A stretch of DNA of 64,000 bases from Ruminococcus sp. GTDB lineage: Bacteria > Bacillota > Clostridia > Oscillospirales > Ruminococcaceae. A program made the translations under genes and the position numbers. The stretch is from positions 1 through 64,000 of the forward strand of contig JAAVHJ010000038.1 in the NCBI GenBank assembly GCA_014799805.1, written 5' to 3'. Positions 46,469-55,651 of the stretch are shown piece after piece. The notes beneath the pieces are model-generated. The model worked only from the letters and a program-made list of their open reading frames with translations, made no database searches and was not told where the DNA came from. Numbering within the stretch: the first letter of the stretch is position 1; every line of letters starts with the position of its first letter.

Positions 46469-47104
46469 ATGTTTAGTCATGCAAAAACACTTAGACTTGT
46501 GGAAACAGGGATTTTATTAGCAATTGCAACTGTATTGAATATGATAAAATTATATCAATTGCCTTTTGGTGGAGAAATTACTTTTGCAAGTTCGTTGCCA
46601 ATTTTGTTAATTTCTTATCGGCATGGTATCAAATGGGGCTTGTTTTCGGGGTTTGTTTATAGTTTATTGCAAATGGCAACAAATTTTGGAGCTGTAAAAA
46701 GTTTGTTTGTTCCAGAAGATTATGCCATTTGGGCTAGTATTGGAATTATTTTATTGGATTATGTCTTTGCTTGTATGGCTCTTGGATTGGGTGGCATGTT
46801 TCGCAATAAATTTAAATCAGCTCTAGCCTTGTGCTTAGGAACCGTACTTGCTATGTTATTAAAATATATGATGCATATTATTTCAGGTATTTTGTTTTTT
46901 GGTGCATGGGCAGAATGGTTTTTCTCACAAGAGGGCTTTTATGCTATTGGTAAAAAAATTTTAGATAATTTTTCTGGTACAGGTTTAGCTATCATTTATT
47001 CTGTTTTTTATAATGGGTTACATATGATTCCAGAAATAATTGTAACTGTTATTATTGCTTATATAATTAGCAAGGTGCCAGCTATCACAAAAAAAATAAA
47101 TTAA
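46469..47104 (+). CDS. thiT: Thiamine ECF-transporter substrate-binding subunit
   Basis: The 211-residue protein has about six membrane helices and ThiT landmarks (LAIATVLNMIKLYQLPFGGE, LPILLISYRHG, GLFSGFVYSLLQMA). It binds thiamine and works with a shared ECF module encoded elsewhere. The TPP riboswitch immediately upstream makes the substrate assignment firm. Confidence 0.95.
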   Translation: MFSHAKTLRLVETGILLAIATVLNMIKLYQLPFGGEITFASSLPILLISYRHGIKWGLFSGFVYSLLQMATNFGAVKSLFVPEDYAIWASIGIILLDYVFACMALGLGGMFRNKFKSALALCLGTVLAMLLKYMMHIISGILFFGAWAEWFFSQEGFYAIGKKILDNFSGTGLAIIYSVFYNGLHMIPEIIVTVIIAYIISKVPAITKKIN

Positions 47105-47246
47105 AACCAGATAGATTCTGTATAGAATTTTTTTGATTGACAAATTTTTAACAAATTTCATAGTGTATTTCACTAAAAGACAGTTGTCCGTTTACAGCAT
47201 ATTTTACAAAATACAGCTGATTCTAAAAAGAATCGTGCAGAATCTC

Positions 47247-47275
47247 TTGACTTGTTATGGAAAAAATAGTATAAT
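47247..47275 (+). promoter_or_regulatory. Sigma-A-type promoter for serC-serA
   Basis: -35 TTGACT (47247-47252), 17-base spacer, -10 TATAAT (47270-47275). It gives a leader of about 70 bases before serC. The preceding 47105-47246 holds nothing I recognise. Confidence 0.8.
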
Positions 47276-47350
47276 AATTATTGTTGAGTCTGGAATAAAA
47301 ATTATATCCAGATAAAAAGCTTAAATTTATGAATTTGGAGGTTCAAGCCA

Positions 47351-48436
47351 ATGAGCAGAGTTTACAATTTTAGTGCAGGTCCTGCTGTATTACCAGAAGA
47401 AGTTCTGAAAGAAGCAGCAGAAGAAATGCTGGATTATCAAGGTACTGGCATGTCCGTTATGGAGATGTCACACCGTTCTAAAGCATTTGACCAGATTATC
47501 AAGGACGCAGAACAGGATTTAAGGGATTTAATGGGAATTCCAGATAATTACAAAGTCATGTTTTTACAGGGCGGTGCTTCTCAGCAATTCGCTGCTATCC
47601 CTATGAACTTGATGAAAAAAGGCAAAGCAGGTTATATTATTACTGGTCAGTGGGCTAAAAAAGCATATCAGGAAGCTAAAAAATATGGCGAAGCTGTAGA
47701 ACTTGCTTCTTCTGCTGATAAAACATTTTCTTATATTCCTGATTGTTCTGATTTGCCAATCACAGAAGATATGGATTATGTTTATATTTGCCAGAATAAC
47801 ACTATCTATGGTACAGTTTATAAAGAATTGCCAAATACAAAAGGCGTTGAATTAGTAGCAGACGTATCTTCCTGCTTCTTGTCTGAACCAGTTGACGTGA
47901 AAAAATATGGCGTGATTTACGGCGGTGTTCAGAAAAACGTTGGCCCTGCTGGTGTTGTAATTGTTATCGCAAGAGAAGATTTAATTCCAGAAACACCTGC
48001 TGTTGAAAATACACCTACTATGTTAAATTGGAAAACACAGGCTGATGCACAGTCATTGTATAATACACCTCCTTGCTATGGTATTTATATTTGTGGTAAA
48101 GTGTTTAAATGGCTCAAGAAAATGGGCGGTCTGGAAGCAATGAAAGCTTTGAACGAGAAAAAAGCAAAAGTTTTATATGATTTCTTAGATGAAAGCGAAT
48201 TGTTTAAAGGCACTGTTGAAGCAAAAGACCGTTCTTTGATGAATGTACCATTTGTAACAGGCAACCCAGAATTAGATGCTAAATTTGTTGCAGAAGCGAA
48301 AAAAGCTGGCTTTGAAAATCTCAAAGGTCACAGAACAGTTGGCGGTATGAGAGCTTCTATTTATAATGCAATGCCAATTGAAGGTGTTGAAAAATTAGTT
48401 GCATTCATGAAGAAATTTGAAGCTGAAAATAAATAA
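47351..48436 (+). CDS. serC: Phosphoserine aminotransferase
   Basis: The 361-residue PLP enzyme makes phosphoserine from 3-phosphohydroxypyruvate. YNFSAGPAVLPEEVLKEAAE, GASQQFAAIPMNL and the PLP-lysine region GGVQKNVGPAG are typical of SerC. Length is normal. TTGGAGG lies before ATG 47351. serA follows 24 bases later; together they form the start of serine biosynthesis. serB is not in the window. Confidence 0.97.
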   Translation: MSRVYNFSAGPAVLPEEVLKEAAEEMLDYQGTGMSVMEMSHRSKAFDQIIKDAEQDLRDLMGIPDNYKVMFLQGGASQQFAAIPMNLMKKGKAGYIITGQWAKKAYQEAKKYGEAVELASSADKTFSYIPDCSDLPITEDMDYVYICQNNTIYGTVYKELPNTKGVELVADVSSCFLSEPVDVKKYGVIYGGVQKNVGPAGVVIVIAREDLIPETPAVENTPTMLNWKTQADAQSLYNTPPCYGIYICGKVFKWLKKMGGLEAMKALNEKKAKVLYDFLDESELFKGTVEAKDRSLMNVPFVTGNPELDAKFVAEAKKAGFENLKGHRTVGGMRASIYNAMPIEGVEKLVAFMKKFEAENK

Positions 48437-48460
48437 GCGATTTACAGGAGGACAATTCCC

Positions 48461-49582
48461 ATGTATAATATTTTAACACTGAATAAAATTGCCACATGTG
48501 GTACTGATTTGTTTGATAAAGCAAATTATACTGTTGGCAGTGAAGTTGAGAATCCAACTGGAATTTTAGTTCGTTCTGCAAAAATGCATGATATGGAATT
48601 TAATGCTGATTTATTAGCAATCGGTCGTGCTGGTGCAGGAACAAATAATATTCCTGTTGAAAAATGTGCAGAACAAGGTATTGTTGTATTTAATTCTCCT
48701 GGAGCAAATGCAAATGCTGTAAAAGAATTAGTATTAGCAGGCTTGTTCTTAGCGTCCCGTAAAGTCACTAAGGCTGTACAATGGGCAAGTAATTTACAAG
48801 ATACCGAAAATGCAAATGTTGCTGCACAAGTTGAAAAAGGTAAAAGCCAATTTGGCGGTATTGAAGTATTAGGCAAGACATTAGGAATTATTGGCTTAGG
48901 TGCAATCGGTAAAAAAGTTGCACAGGCAGCAACGGCTTTAGGTATGACTGTTGTCGGAACTGACCCATTCTTAAGCGAGGAATCTGCAAAAGAAATTTCT
49001 GATTTCTGCAAAGTTGTTGCAACAAAAGAAGAAGTTTATGCAGTAGCTGATTATATTTCTTTGCATGTGCCTTGCAATGCTGATACAAAGGGCTTTGTGA
49101 ATGCAGAAGTTATCGCACAAATGAAAGATAATGTTAGAATTTTGAATTTTGCAAGAGCTGAATTAGTGAATGATGCTGATTTAAAATCTGCTTTGGAATC
49201 TGGTAAAGTTGCTTGCTATGTAACAGATTTCCCAAATGCTGATACTGTTAATGTTGACGGCATTGTTGCTATTCCGCATTTAGGTGCATCTACAGAAGAA
49301 TCTGAAGATAACTGTGCAATTATGGCTTCTAATGAATTAATTGATTATATCGAAAATGGTAATATTAAAAATTCTGTGAATTATCCAAATGTTAGTTTAG
49401 ATGTGGCTGGCAGAAAAGTAACTATTTTGCATAAAGCTGATGCAGATTTATCTGGCATTGTTGCTGATGCAAAAGCTACTGGTGTGAAAAAAGATTTTGG
49501 TTATACAATTTTGGCTGGTGATGTTGATGCAGAGGCTGTAAAGGCAATTGCTGGTGTCATTCGTGTCAGAGTGATTGATTAA
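48461..49582 (+). CDS. serA: D-3-phosphoglycerate dehydrogenase
   Basis: The 373-residue protein oxidises 3-phosphoglycerate. NAD-binding GLGAIGKKVA, catalytic Arg in ILNFARAELV, and PHLGASTEESEDN (His) identify it. The C-terminal region beyond residue 300 is a short ACT-like domain (DAEAVKAIAGVIRVRVID) of the kind seen in the ~390-residue clostridial type, so serine feedback is possible but not certain. It ends the serC-serA operon at a terminator. Confidence 0.94.
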   Translation: MYNILTLNKIATCGTDLFDKANYTVGSEVENPTGILVRSAKMHDMEFNADLLAIGRAGAGTNNIPVEKCAEQGIVVFNSPGANANAVKELVLAGLFLASRKVTKAVQWASNLQDTENANVAAQVEKGKSQFGGIEVLGKTLGIIGLGAIGKKVAQAATALGMTVVGTDPFLSEESAKEISDFCKVVATKEEVYAVADYISLHVPCNADTKGFVNAEVIAQMKDNVRILNFARAELVNDADLKSALESGKVACYVTDFPNADTVNVDGIVAIPHLGASTEESEDNCAIMASNELIDYIENGNIKNSVNYPNVSLDVAGRKVTILHKADADLSGIVADAKATGVKKDFGYTILAGDVDAEAVKAIAGVIRVRVID

Positions 49583-49603
49583 GATTTTTTAACTTGAAAA
49601 ATA

Positions 49604-49638
49604 AAAAAACTCCTGTCTTTGCAAGATGGGAGTTTTTT
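49604..49638 (+). terminator. Terminator of serC-serA
   Basis: AAAAAACTCCTGTCTT pairs with AAGATGGGAGTTTTTT through a short loop, ending in a T-run. Confidence 0.85.
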
Positions 49639-49708
49639 ATTTTAAATTTTTAGTTTTCAACATTTGCACTGTGGAATGTTGAAAATTGTTTTATCAGGAG
49701 AATTTATT

Positions 49709-49860
49709 ATGATTTGTTATGTTATGTCCGATATTCATGGTAGTATTTCTGCATTTGTGGTTTTTTGAATCTATTAAAAATAGATATAGAAAATCAGAAA
49801 TATTATGAAGTCACACAATATGGTGATAGATTAATTTTGCCATATGAAGAGGAAAATTAA
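49709..49860 (+). pseudogene. Metallophosphoesterase remnant with a large internal deletion
   Basis: ATG 49709 with a good Shine-Dalgarno site (CAGGAG) opens MICYVMSDIHGSISAF, the N-terminus of calcineurin-like (PP2A-type) phosphatases, and stops at TGA 49766. A shifted frame then reads ENQKYYEVTQYGDRLILPYE and ends at TAA 49858, which could be the C-terminus of the same gene. Nearly all of the catalytic domain is missing. Confidence 0.55.
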
Positions 49861-49908
49861 AAAGCAATGGAAAAAATATTTTTGATATGTTAATTTATAT
49901 AAATTTTC

Positions 49909-49938
49909 TTGACAAGTCATATAAAAATATGCTATGAT
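49909..49938 (+). promoter_or_regulatory. Sigma-A-type promoter for the TIM-barrel gene
   Basis: -35 TTGACA (49909-49914), 18-base spacer, -10 TATGAT (49933-49938), about 24 bases upstream of the start codon. Confidence 0.7.
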
Positions 49939-49961
49939 AAATAAAAGGGGGGATTTTTTTC

Positions 49962-50762
49962 ATGAAAGCAGGTGTTTCTACAGCGTGTTTATATCCAGCA
50001 CTAACAGAAGAAGCTTTATATCAATTAGTCATTAATGGAATTTCACATGTTGAAATTTTTTTAAATTCAGATAGTGAATTGCATAAGACTTTTATTGCAA
50101 ATTTAGCAGATATTATGAAACGCTATGGTGTGACTTGTCAGGGTTTACACCCGTATGCTTGCCCAATAGAACCTATGATGTTATTTTCCCGATATGAAAG
50201 GCGTATGACAGATATGCTGGATTATTATAAAAAACATTTTGAAGCGATGAATATGCTGCGTGCAAAAATTTTTGTGCTACATGGAAATTTTAAAATTTGT
50301 GCTGTGCCTGTAGAATTATATTGTGAAAGATTTGCAAAATTAGTGGAAATTGGCAAAGAATTTGATATTACTGTTGCACAAGAAAATGTGGAACGCTGTC
50401 AAAGTGGTTCGCTACAGTTTTTAAGGGAAATGGTAAGAATATTAGGAAATGATGCTAATTTTGTATTAGATGTCAAGCAAGCAGTCCGTGCAAATGAATC
50501 CCCTGTTAATATGTTGCATATTCTGGGCAAACATGTTTGTCATGTGCATATCAGTGACCATGGAGAAAAAGGCAATTGCTTAATGCTTGGGGCAGGAGAA
50601 TTTAAAATCAGAAATTTTCTGGAATATCTTGCAAAATATCAGGAAAATTGTTCTGTCATATTAGAACTCTATCGGGAAAATTTCAGGGGAATTTCAGATT
50701 TAGTCAGTAATTACAGAATGCTTGCCAGAATGATTTCTGGAATTGAAAAAAATTGTAATTAA
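49962..50762 (+). CDS. Xylose-isomerase-like TIM-barrel protein (sugar phosphate isomerase/epimerase family)
   Basis: The 266-residue protein follows the AP-endonuclease-2 / sugar isomerase fold: AGVSTACLYP at the start, VEIFLNSDSEL, VAQENVERCQSG (Glu), VLDVKQAVRA (Asp), HVCHVHISDHGEKGN (His/Asp) and a final VILELYREN (Glu). These positions match the metal site of the family. The substrate cannot be told. It has its own promoter and stands alone before nrdR. Confidence 0.85.
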   Translation: MKAGVSTACLYPALTEEALYQLVINGISHVEIFLNSDSELHKTFIANLADIMKRYGVTCQGLHPYACPIEPMMLFSRYERRMTDMLDYYKKHFEAMNMLRAKIFVLHGNFKICAVPVELYCERFAKLVEIGKEFDITVAQENVERCQSGSLQFLREMVRILGNDANFVLDVKQAVRANESPVNMLHILGKHVCHVHISDHGEKGNCLMLGAGEFKIRNFLEYLAKYQENCSVILELYRENFRGISDLVSNYRMLARMISGIEKNCN

Positions 50763-50791
50763 ATTATTAAAAATATTGTGAAATTTTTTTA

Positions 50792-50820
50792 TTGACAAAA
50801 AATGATTGTTCTGCTATAAT
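50792..50820 (+). promoter_or_regulatory. Sigma-A-type promoter for nrdR
   Basis: -35 TTGACA (50792-50797), 17-base spacer, -10 TATAAT (50815-50820), a consensus match, 37 bases before the nrdR ATG. Confidence 0.85.
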
Positions 50821-50857
50821 AATATTATCTTGATGTAATGCTGTGAGGTGATTATTT

Positions 50858-51322
50858 ATGAAATGTCCCTATTGTGGCTATGAAGAATCAAAAGTGATTG
50901 ATTCCCGTCCAGCTGAGGATAAAAAACGCCGAAGACGGGAATGTTTGAAATGCAAAAAACGTTTTACGACATATGAAGTTGTGGAAAAACCGTTGCGGAT
51001 TGTCATAAAGCGTGATGGGTCACTAGAGCCTTATAATCGAAATAAGTTGCTAAGTGGTATTTATCATGCGATTAAAAAACGTCCTGTTACAGTTGCACAA
51101 GTAAATGCAATAGCAGACGAAGTAGAAGATAAATATACCAGCAACTGGAATAGCCAGATGACTTCTGACCAGATAGGATCTGTTGTGTTAGGGCATTTGA
51201 AATGCCTTGATAAAATTGCATATATTCGGTTTGCGTCAGTGTATCAGGATTTCAAAGATGTGGCTAGCTTTGTTGCGACAATTACAGCGTTAAACGACGA
51301 AAATGAAAAGCATAGGGGGTAA
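50858..51322 (+). CDS. nrdR: Transcriptional repressor NrdR
   Basis: The 154-residue protein has a zinc ribbon (C3, C6, C29, C32: MKCPYCG and ECLKCKKRF) and an ATP-cone domain (about 49-139: VIKRDGSLEPYNRNKL). NrdR senses ATP/dATP and represses ribonucleotide reductase genes. Length is typical. The next gene begins eight bases after its stop codon. Confidence 0.97.
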   Translation: MKCPYCGYEESKVIDSRPAEDKKRRRRECLKCKKRFTTYEVVEKPLRIVIKRDGSLEPYNRNKLLSGIYHAIKKRPVTVAQVNAIADEVEDKYTSNWNSQMTSDQIGSVVLGHLKCLDKIAYIRFASVYQDFKDVASFVATITALNDENEKHRG

Positions 51323-51329
51323 TACTATT

Positions 51330-51734
51330 ATGAATTTTGAAGATTTAAAAAATCAGATTCTGAATCCAGAAGATGAAACAGAACTGTTTGACCCAATGGA
51401 TATGCAGACAAATAAAGCCGTTGGTGTTTTAGCAAGTATTCCAATTTTGTTCTGGTTGCCTTTGGTTGCCTGTAAAGATTCGCAATATGGGAAATTTTGT
51501 GCAAATCAAGGCTTAATTTTATTTGTTCTGTGCGTTGTATTAAATTTTGCACAGCCGATTCTAAGCAAGATTCTTTGGTATATTCCTATACTTGGGCATA
51601 TATTGCCGAAATTACTGGGCATTGTATTTGGACTTGTCGAAGCCGCTGGTTTCCTGTTTTTATTTATTAGTGCTTGTCAGGGAAAAGCAAGAAAAATTCC
51701 GTTTATTGGAAAATTATTTCATGCTTTTAATTAA
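51330..51734 (+). CDS. Small multipass membrane protein (DUF4870-like)
   Basis: The 134-residue protein has about three hydrophobic segments (VGVLASIPILFWLPLV, LILFVLCVVLNF, LLGIVFGLVEAAGFLFLF) separated by the polar stretch CKDSQYGKFCANQG, a layout of small Tic20/DUF4870-like proteins. ATG 51330 is chosen because AGGGGGT lies nine bases upstream. Its end overlaps the convergent gene at 51727 by eight bases. Function unknown. Confidence 0.7.
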   Translation: MNFEDLKNQILNPEDETELFDPMDMQTNKAVGVLASIPILFWLPLVACKDSQYGKFCANQGLILFVLCVVLNFAQPILSKILWYIPILGHILPKLLGIVFGLVEAAGFLFLFISACQGKARKIPFIGKLFHAFN

Positions 51735-52155
51735 TTTTAAATTCTTTGCCCTGCATGTCTAGTGTAATGCTCTCTTCTGGCAGATAACACTGTGCTCCAA
51801 TTAAAATGCCGTCTGCTGTGAGTAATTCTGCATAAAGCGGAGAATTTTCTAATTGATAAGTATATAAAACACCACGTTTTCCAGCATAATTTTCTAAAGG
51901 CAGGCGTTGCTGTATTTGCAGATTTGCATAAGTTTGATAATCTATATTATCAAATTCAAATGGAATTGTAACTGCTCTTGAGTTTAACAGCTCCGCATTC
52001 CAACCTTGTGTTAACAGCCACGCGTGACGGTCAAATTCTGTAGATGCTTTAATATTATCTGTAGACGGTTGTTTTTTCTGATGACTGAAAATTACGGCAA
52101 TAATGCATAATAACGCTGGTGGTAATATCAACAGATATGTAAGATATTTTTTCAT
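51727..52155 (-). CDS. DUF4830-like secreted or anchored protein
   Basis: The 142-residue protein has an N-terminal hydrophobic helix (about 3-24) and a small outer domain with RHAWLLTQGWNAELLNSRAV, which resembles DUF4830 proteins of Clostridia. ATG 52155 is chosen because AGGAG lies eight bases upstream. The gene is convergent with the upstream membrane-protein gene and overlaps its last codons, and diverges from the pseudouridine synthase gene. Function unknown. Confidence 0.65.
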   Translation of the reverse strand: MKKYLTYLLILPPALLCIIAVIFSHQKKQPSTDNIKASTEFDRHAWLLTQGWNAELLNSRAVTIPFEFDNIDYQTYANLQIQQRLPLENYAGKRGVLYTYQLENSPLYAELLTADGILIGAQCYLPEESITLDMQGKEFKIN

Positions 52156-52256
52156 GCTTATCACTCCTATAGCAAATAAAATAATATAAATAAAATATTA
52201 AAATTAGTTTATTTTATGTTGGACATGTGATATTTAGAATTAAAAGAGGATTTTTC

Positions 52257-53036
52257 ATGGCAGAAATAAGATTAGATAAATTGCTGGCAAATCGCAGTTT
52301 GTATTCAAGAAATGATGTGAAAATGATTTTAAAAAAAGGTGCTGTTAAGGTTGATGGCATTACGGAATATAATGGCAGTCGGAAAATTAATCCCGATTTG
52401 CAGGAAGTGTCCTGTTATGGCAAGAAAATAATTGGCGGTTCACATGTGTATGTGTTAGTGAATAAGCCTGTTGGCTATATCTGTGCGACAGAAGATAAGA
52501 TTCATAAAACAGTATTGGAACTTGTGCCAGATGATTTAAAAATAAAAGGCTTATTTCCAGCGGGCAGATTAGATATTGACAGTACAGGGCTTGTGTTACT
52601 CACAGATGACGGTGAACTTGCGCATAGAATGCTTTCCCCGAAAAGTCATGTGCCGAAATATTATCTTGTAAAATTAGCACATACTTTGCAACATGATGCG
52701 ATAGAAAAACTTGCAGAGGGTGTGGTACTATCTGACAAAACAATTTGTCTTCCTGCACAGACACAGGCTTTGCAAGATAATTATGCTTTGATTTGCTTGC
52801 ATGAGGGGAAATATCACCAAGTCAAAAGAATGTTTGCTAGTCTTGGAAATCATGTGGAATTTTTACATAGGGTTGCAATTGGAGGACTAGTTTTACCTGA
52901 AAATTTAGCCCTTGGTGAGCATTTGGAAATTTTACACAAAGATGTTGAAATAATGTTGAAATCTGAATCTTTTCAGGTAGTATGTGAACAAATTATGAAA
53001 CGCTTTTCGTCATATTGGATAAATAAAAGGCTTTAA
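52257..53036 (+). CDS. Pseudouridine synthase, RsuA/RluB/E/F family
   Basis: The 259-residue protein has an N-terminal S4 RNA-binding domain (EIRLDKLLANRSLYSRNDVK) and a catalytic domain with GRLDIDSTGLVLLTDDG, where Asp106 is the expected catalytic residue, plus HEGKYHQVKRMFASLG. This places it in the RsuA family that modifies rRNA; 16S or 23S target cannot be told. ATG 52257 is chosen for AGAGGA eight bases upstream and because it starts directly at the S4 domain. Confidence 0.93.
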   Translation: MAEIRLDKLLANRSLYSRNDVKMILKKGAVKVDGITEYNGSRKINPDLQEVSCYGKKIIGGSHVYVLVNKPVGYICATEDKIHKTVLELVPDDLKIKGLFPAGRLDIDSTGLVLLTDDGELAHRMLSPKSHVPKYYLVKLAHTLQHDAIEKLAEGVVLSDKTICLPAQTQALQDNYALICLHEGKYHQVKRMFASLGNHVEFLHRVAIGGLVLPENLALGEHLEILHKDVEIMLKSESFQVVCEQIMKRFSSYWINKRL

Positions 53037-53208
53037 GTTTAGGTAATTGGCGAATTGAAAAAATATTCAGAATTTGGTATGATAATAATAGGCAGATATT
53101 GACCGATTGTTCTTGTGTTACAAATTTTAGATTTATTTTAAATTTTTAAATTTTTTACATAGCGGTTTTATCTGAAAAAAATTTTTAGTAAATGGAGGAC
53201 TGGAATAA

Positions 53209-54351
53209 ATGGCTGGTTTATCACTCAAAGGAATTTACAAGAAATATCCTGGCGGCTTCGTTGCTGTTACAGATGTTAATCTTGAAATCAGAGACAAAGA
53301 ATTTATTATTCTAGTAGGACCTTCTGGCTGTGGCAAATCTACAACTTTGCGTATGATTGCAGGCTTGGAAGAAATTTCAGAGGGCGAATTATATATTGGT
53401 GACAAGTTAGTAAACGATATTGCCCCAAAAGACAGAGATATTGCAATGGTTTTCCAGAACTATGCTCTGTACCCACATATGACAGTATTTGATAATATGG
53501 CATTTGGTTTGAAATTACGTAAAGTGCCAAAGGACGAAATTGCAAGAAAAGTAGAAGAAGCTGCCAGAATTCTTGACTTGACACATTTGCTGGACAGAAA
53601 GCCAAAGGCTATGTCTGGTGGTCAGCGTCAAAGAGTTGCTATGGGTCGTGCAATTGTACGTTCCCCGAAAGTATTCTTGCTTGACGAGCCGTTGTCTAAC
53701 CTGGACGCTAAGCTTCGTGCACAAATGAGAACAGAAATTTCTAAATTACATAAAAAATTGGGTACAACGTTTATTTATGTAACCCATGACCAGACAGAGG
53801 CTATGACACTTGGCGACAGAATCGTTGTTATGAAAGATGGATTTATTCAGCAAGTAGATACACCACAGGTATTATATGAGGCACCAGTAAATAAATTCGT
53901 TGCAGGATTCCTAGGTTCTCCGCAGATGAATTTCATTGATGCATATTTGAGAAGAAATGCTTCTGGTCAGTATTATGTAGAATTTGGTTCTGAAGATTCC
54001 AGATCTGCTAGAGGGACGAAATATACAATTGTTGTGCCACAGTCTAAATCTGTTGCAGATTTGGCAAAATATGTTGACCGTGAAGTTTGTCTTGGTATCC
54101 GTCCAGAAAATGTACATGATGAACCAATGTATTTAGCACAGGCAACAACTGGTGTTGCTGATTGCAAAGTAGAAATCATGGAAAGAATGGGCGCAGAAAC
54201 TTTCTTGTATCTTGATTGCGAAGGTACATCTATTACAGCTAGAGTTGCACCAAGTTCTACTGCAAATCCAGGTGATATGATTAAAGTCGCTCTTGATCCA
54301 AATAAGATTCACTTGTTTGATAAAGAAACAGAACGTGCAATTGTAAATTAA
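53209..54351 (+). CDS. ugpC: Sugar ABC transporter ATP-binding protein (UgpC/MsmK type)
   Basis: The 380-residue protein has Walker [10 protein letters not shown], signature [16 protein letters not shown], Walker [14 protein letters not shown]-loop THDQTEAMT and a C-terminal MOBE/OB domain with [11 protein letters not shown]. It is the shared ATPase type that energises several carbohydrate importers in Firmicutes; no permeases or binding proteins are near, which fits a shared role. Its own terminator follows. A 170-base AT-rich gap precedes it with no obvious consensus promoter. Confidence 0.93.
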   Translation: MAGLSLKGIYKKYPGGFVAVTDVNLEIRDKEFIILVGPSGCGKSTTLRMIAGLEEISEGELYIGDKLVNDIAPKDRDIAMVFQNYALYPHMTVFDNMAFGLKLRKVPKDEIARKVEEAARILDLTHLLDRKPKAMSGGQRQRVAMGRAIVRSPKVFLLDEPLSNLDAKLRAQMRTEISKLHKKLGTTFIYVTHDQTEAMTLGDRIVVMKDGFIQQVDTPQVLYEAPVNKFVAGFLGSPQMNFIDAYLRRNASGQYYVEFGSEDSRSARGTKYTIVVPQSKSVADLAKYVDREVCLGIRPENVHDEPMYLAQATTGVADCKVEIMERMGAETFLYLDCEGTSITARVAPSSTANPGDMIKVALDPNKIHLFDKETERAIVN

Positions 54352-54375
54352 TGATAATTTTTAAAATTGAAAAAT

Positions 54376-54404
54376 TTCCCCCTGTTGTTGCAGGGGGTTT
54401 TTTT
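54376..54404 (+). terminator. Terminator after the ABC ATPase gene
   Basis: CCCCCTG pairs with CAGGGGG through TTGTTG, followed by TTTTTTT. Confidence 0.92.
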
Positions 54405-54466
54405 GTAGAAAAATATTAAAAATAAAATAATAAATTTATCCAAAATGCTGAAATTACTAAACTCTC

Positions 54467-54495
54467 TTGACTTTTTTTTAAAATCGTGGTACACT
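54467..54495 (+). promoter_or_regulatory. Promoter of the hrcA-grpE-dnaK-dnaJ operon
   Basis: -35 TTGACT (54467-54472), 17-base spacer, -10 TACACT (54490-54495). The CIRCE operator starts five bases after the -10, so HrcA binding would cover the transcription start. Confidence 0.8.
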
Positions 54496-54499
54496 AAAC

Positions 54500-54526
54500 T
54501 TAGCACTCCAAGAATGAGAGTGCTAA
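54500..54526. promoter_or_regulatory. CIRCE operator (HrcA binding site)
   Basis: A perfect TTAGCACTC - 9 bases - GAGTGCTAA inverted repeat, the consensus for HrcA, at the start of the operon transcript. It is 38 bases before the hrcA start codon. Confidence 0.98.
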
Positions 54527-54563
54527 ATTTAAAAAATGCAGATGATATTGTTAAGGTGCGTGA

Positions 54564-55616
54564 ATGAGAATGAATGAACGGAAGCTGAAAATACTTGCTG
54601 CCGTGGTAGATTTTTATGTAAGAACTGGTGAACCAGTCGGCTCAAAGGTCATTGCATCTTTGCCGAATATCAATGTTTCTGCTGCCACTGTTCGGAATGA
54701 TATGGCTATGCTGGAAAAATTGGGCTATCTGGAACAGCCTCATACGTCTGCTGGAAGAATTCCGACGATTAAAGGCTATCAGCTTTATATTGAAAAATTA
54801 ATGACACCTCCCAGCTTATCAGTGGAAGAACGTGCCAGACTGGATGATATGTTATTTTGCTATGGAGGTATTACAGAAGAATTATTAATTCAGAATGCTA
54901 CAACGGCTTTAGCAGAATTAACACAATGTGCTGTGGTTTCTGATTTTTCGCCTAAGTTTTCTGTGATTTCCAAAGTAGAAGTGATTCCAACGGGCAGACG
55001 TGTTTATGTAATTTTATTAATTACTTCTGGTGGCAGTATTAAAAATAAAGCATGTCGTTTGGAATTTGATTTGACACATGAGCAGTTAAACTGGTTTTCT
55101 GGTTATTTATCTGAGCATTTAGAGGGCATTTCTGTTTCGGATTTGTCAGATGAATTAATGGAAAATTTGACAAGTGCGATGAGTGCTTACATGATGAGTT
55201 TAGCACCTTTGGTGCAAGGGATTTTTGAATTATCCAGAGATTTAAAACAACGTGCATTATTATTTAAAGGCGAAAGAAATTTATTTTCTTATGAAGATTT
55301 AGATAAAATGGAAATTGTCAAATTTATTGAACGAAAAGACGAATTGGCACTGGCTGGGTTTTTAGATGATTCGTTTAGTGGCATTCGTGTATTATTCGGC
55401 GAAGATAAAAATAGCTTTGTGATTGGCAATTCCAGTATGATTGTTTCTAATTATCGGAAAGGCAAAAAAAATGTCGGTTCTCTTGGTGTAATTGGTCCGA
55501 TGAGATTAAATTATGCAAAAGTGATTCCCTATATTGAATATTTTTCACAGAAAATTACAGATTTAATTTCTGAACAAACAGAAGATTGTAATTTACATGA
55601 AGAAGATGAAAGTTAA
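54564..55616 (+). CDS. hrcA: Heat-inducible transcription repressor HrcA
   Basis: The 350-residue repressor has an N-terminal winged helix (RKLKILAAVVDFYVRTGEPV, SAATVRNDMAMLEKLGYLEQ, HTSAGRIPT), a GAF-like middle and a dimerisation part (FVIGNSSMIVSNY, GSLGVIGPMRLNYAKVIPYI). It binds the CIRCE site just upstream, giving autoregulation relieved on heat or misfolding stress. A second ATG two codons later could be the true start. It is followed by grpE after 35 bases. Confidence 0.97.
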   Translation: MRMNERKLKILAAVVDFYVRTGEPVGSKVIASLPNINVSAATVRNDMAMLEKLGYLEQPHTSAGRIPTIKGYQLYIEKLMTPPSLSVEERARLDDMLFCYGGITEELLIQNATTALAELTQCAVVSDFSPKFSVISKVEVIPTGRRVYVILLITSGGSIKNKACRLEFDLTHEQLNWFSGYLSEHLEGISVSDLSDELMENLTSAMSAYMMSLAPLVQGIFELSRDLKQRALLFKGERNLFSYEDLDKMEIVKFIERKDELALAGFLDDSFSGIRVLFGEDKNSFVIGNSSMIVSNYRKGKKNVGSLGVIGPMRLNYAKVIPYIEYFSQKITDLISEQTEDCNLHEEDES

Positions 55617-55651
55617 AAATAAATTAAAAATCAAGAAAGGAGCTGATTCTT

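Noticed and set aside
47133-47315. 60-codon plus-strand open frame before serC
   Set aside because: It spans the serC promoter and has no ribosome binding site or family match.
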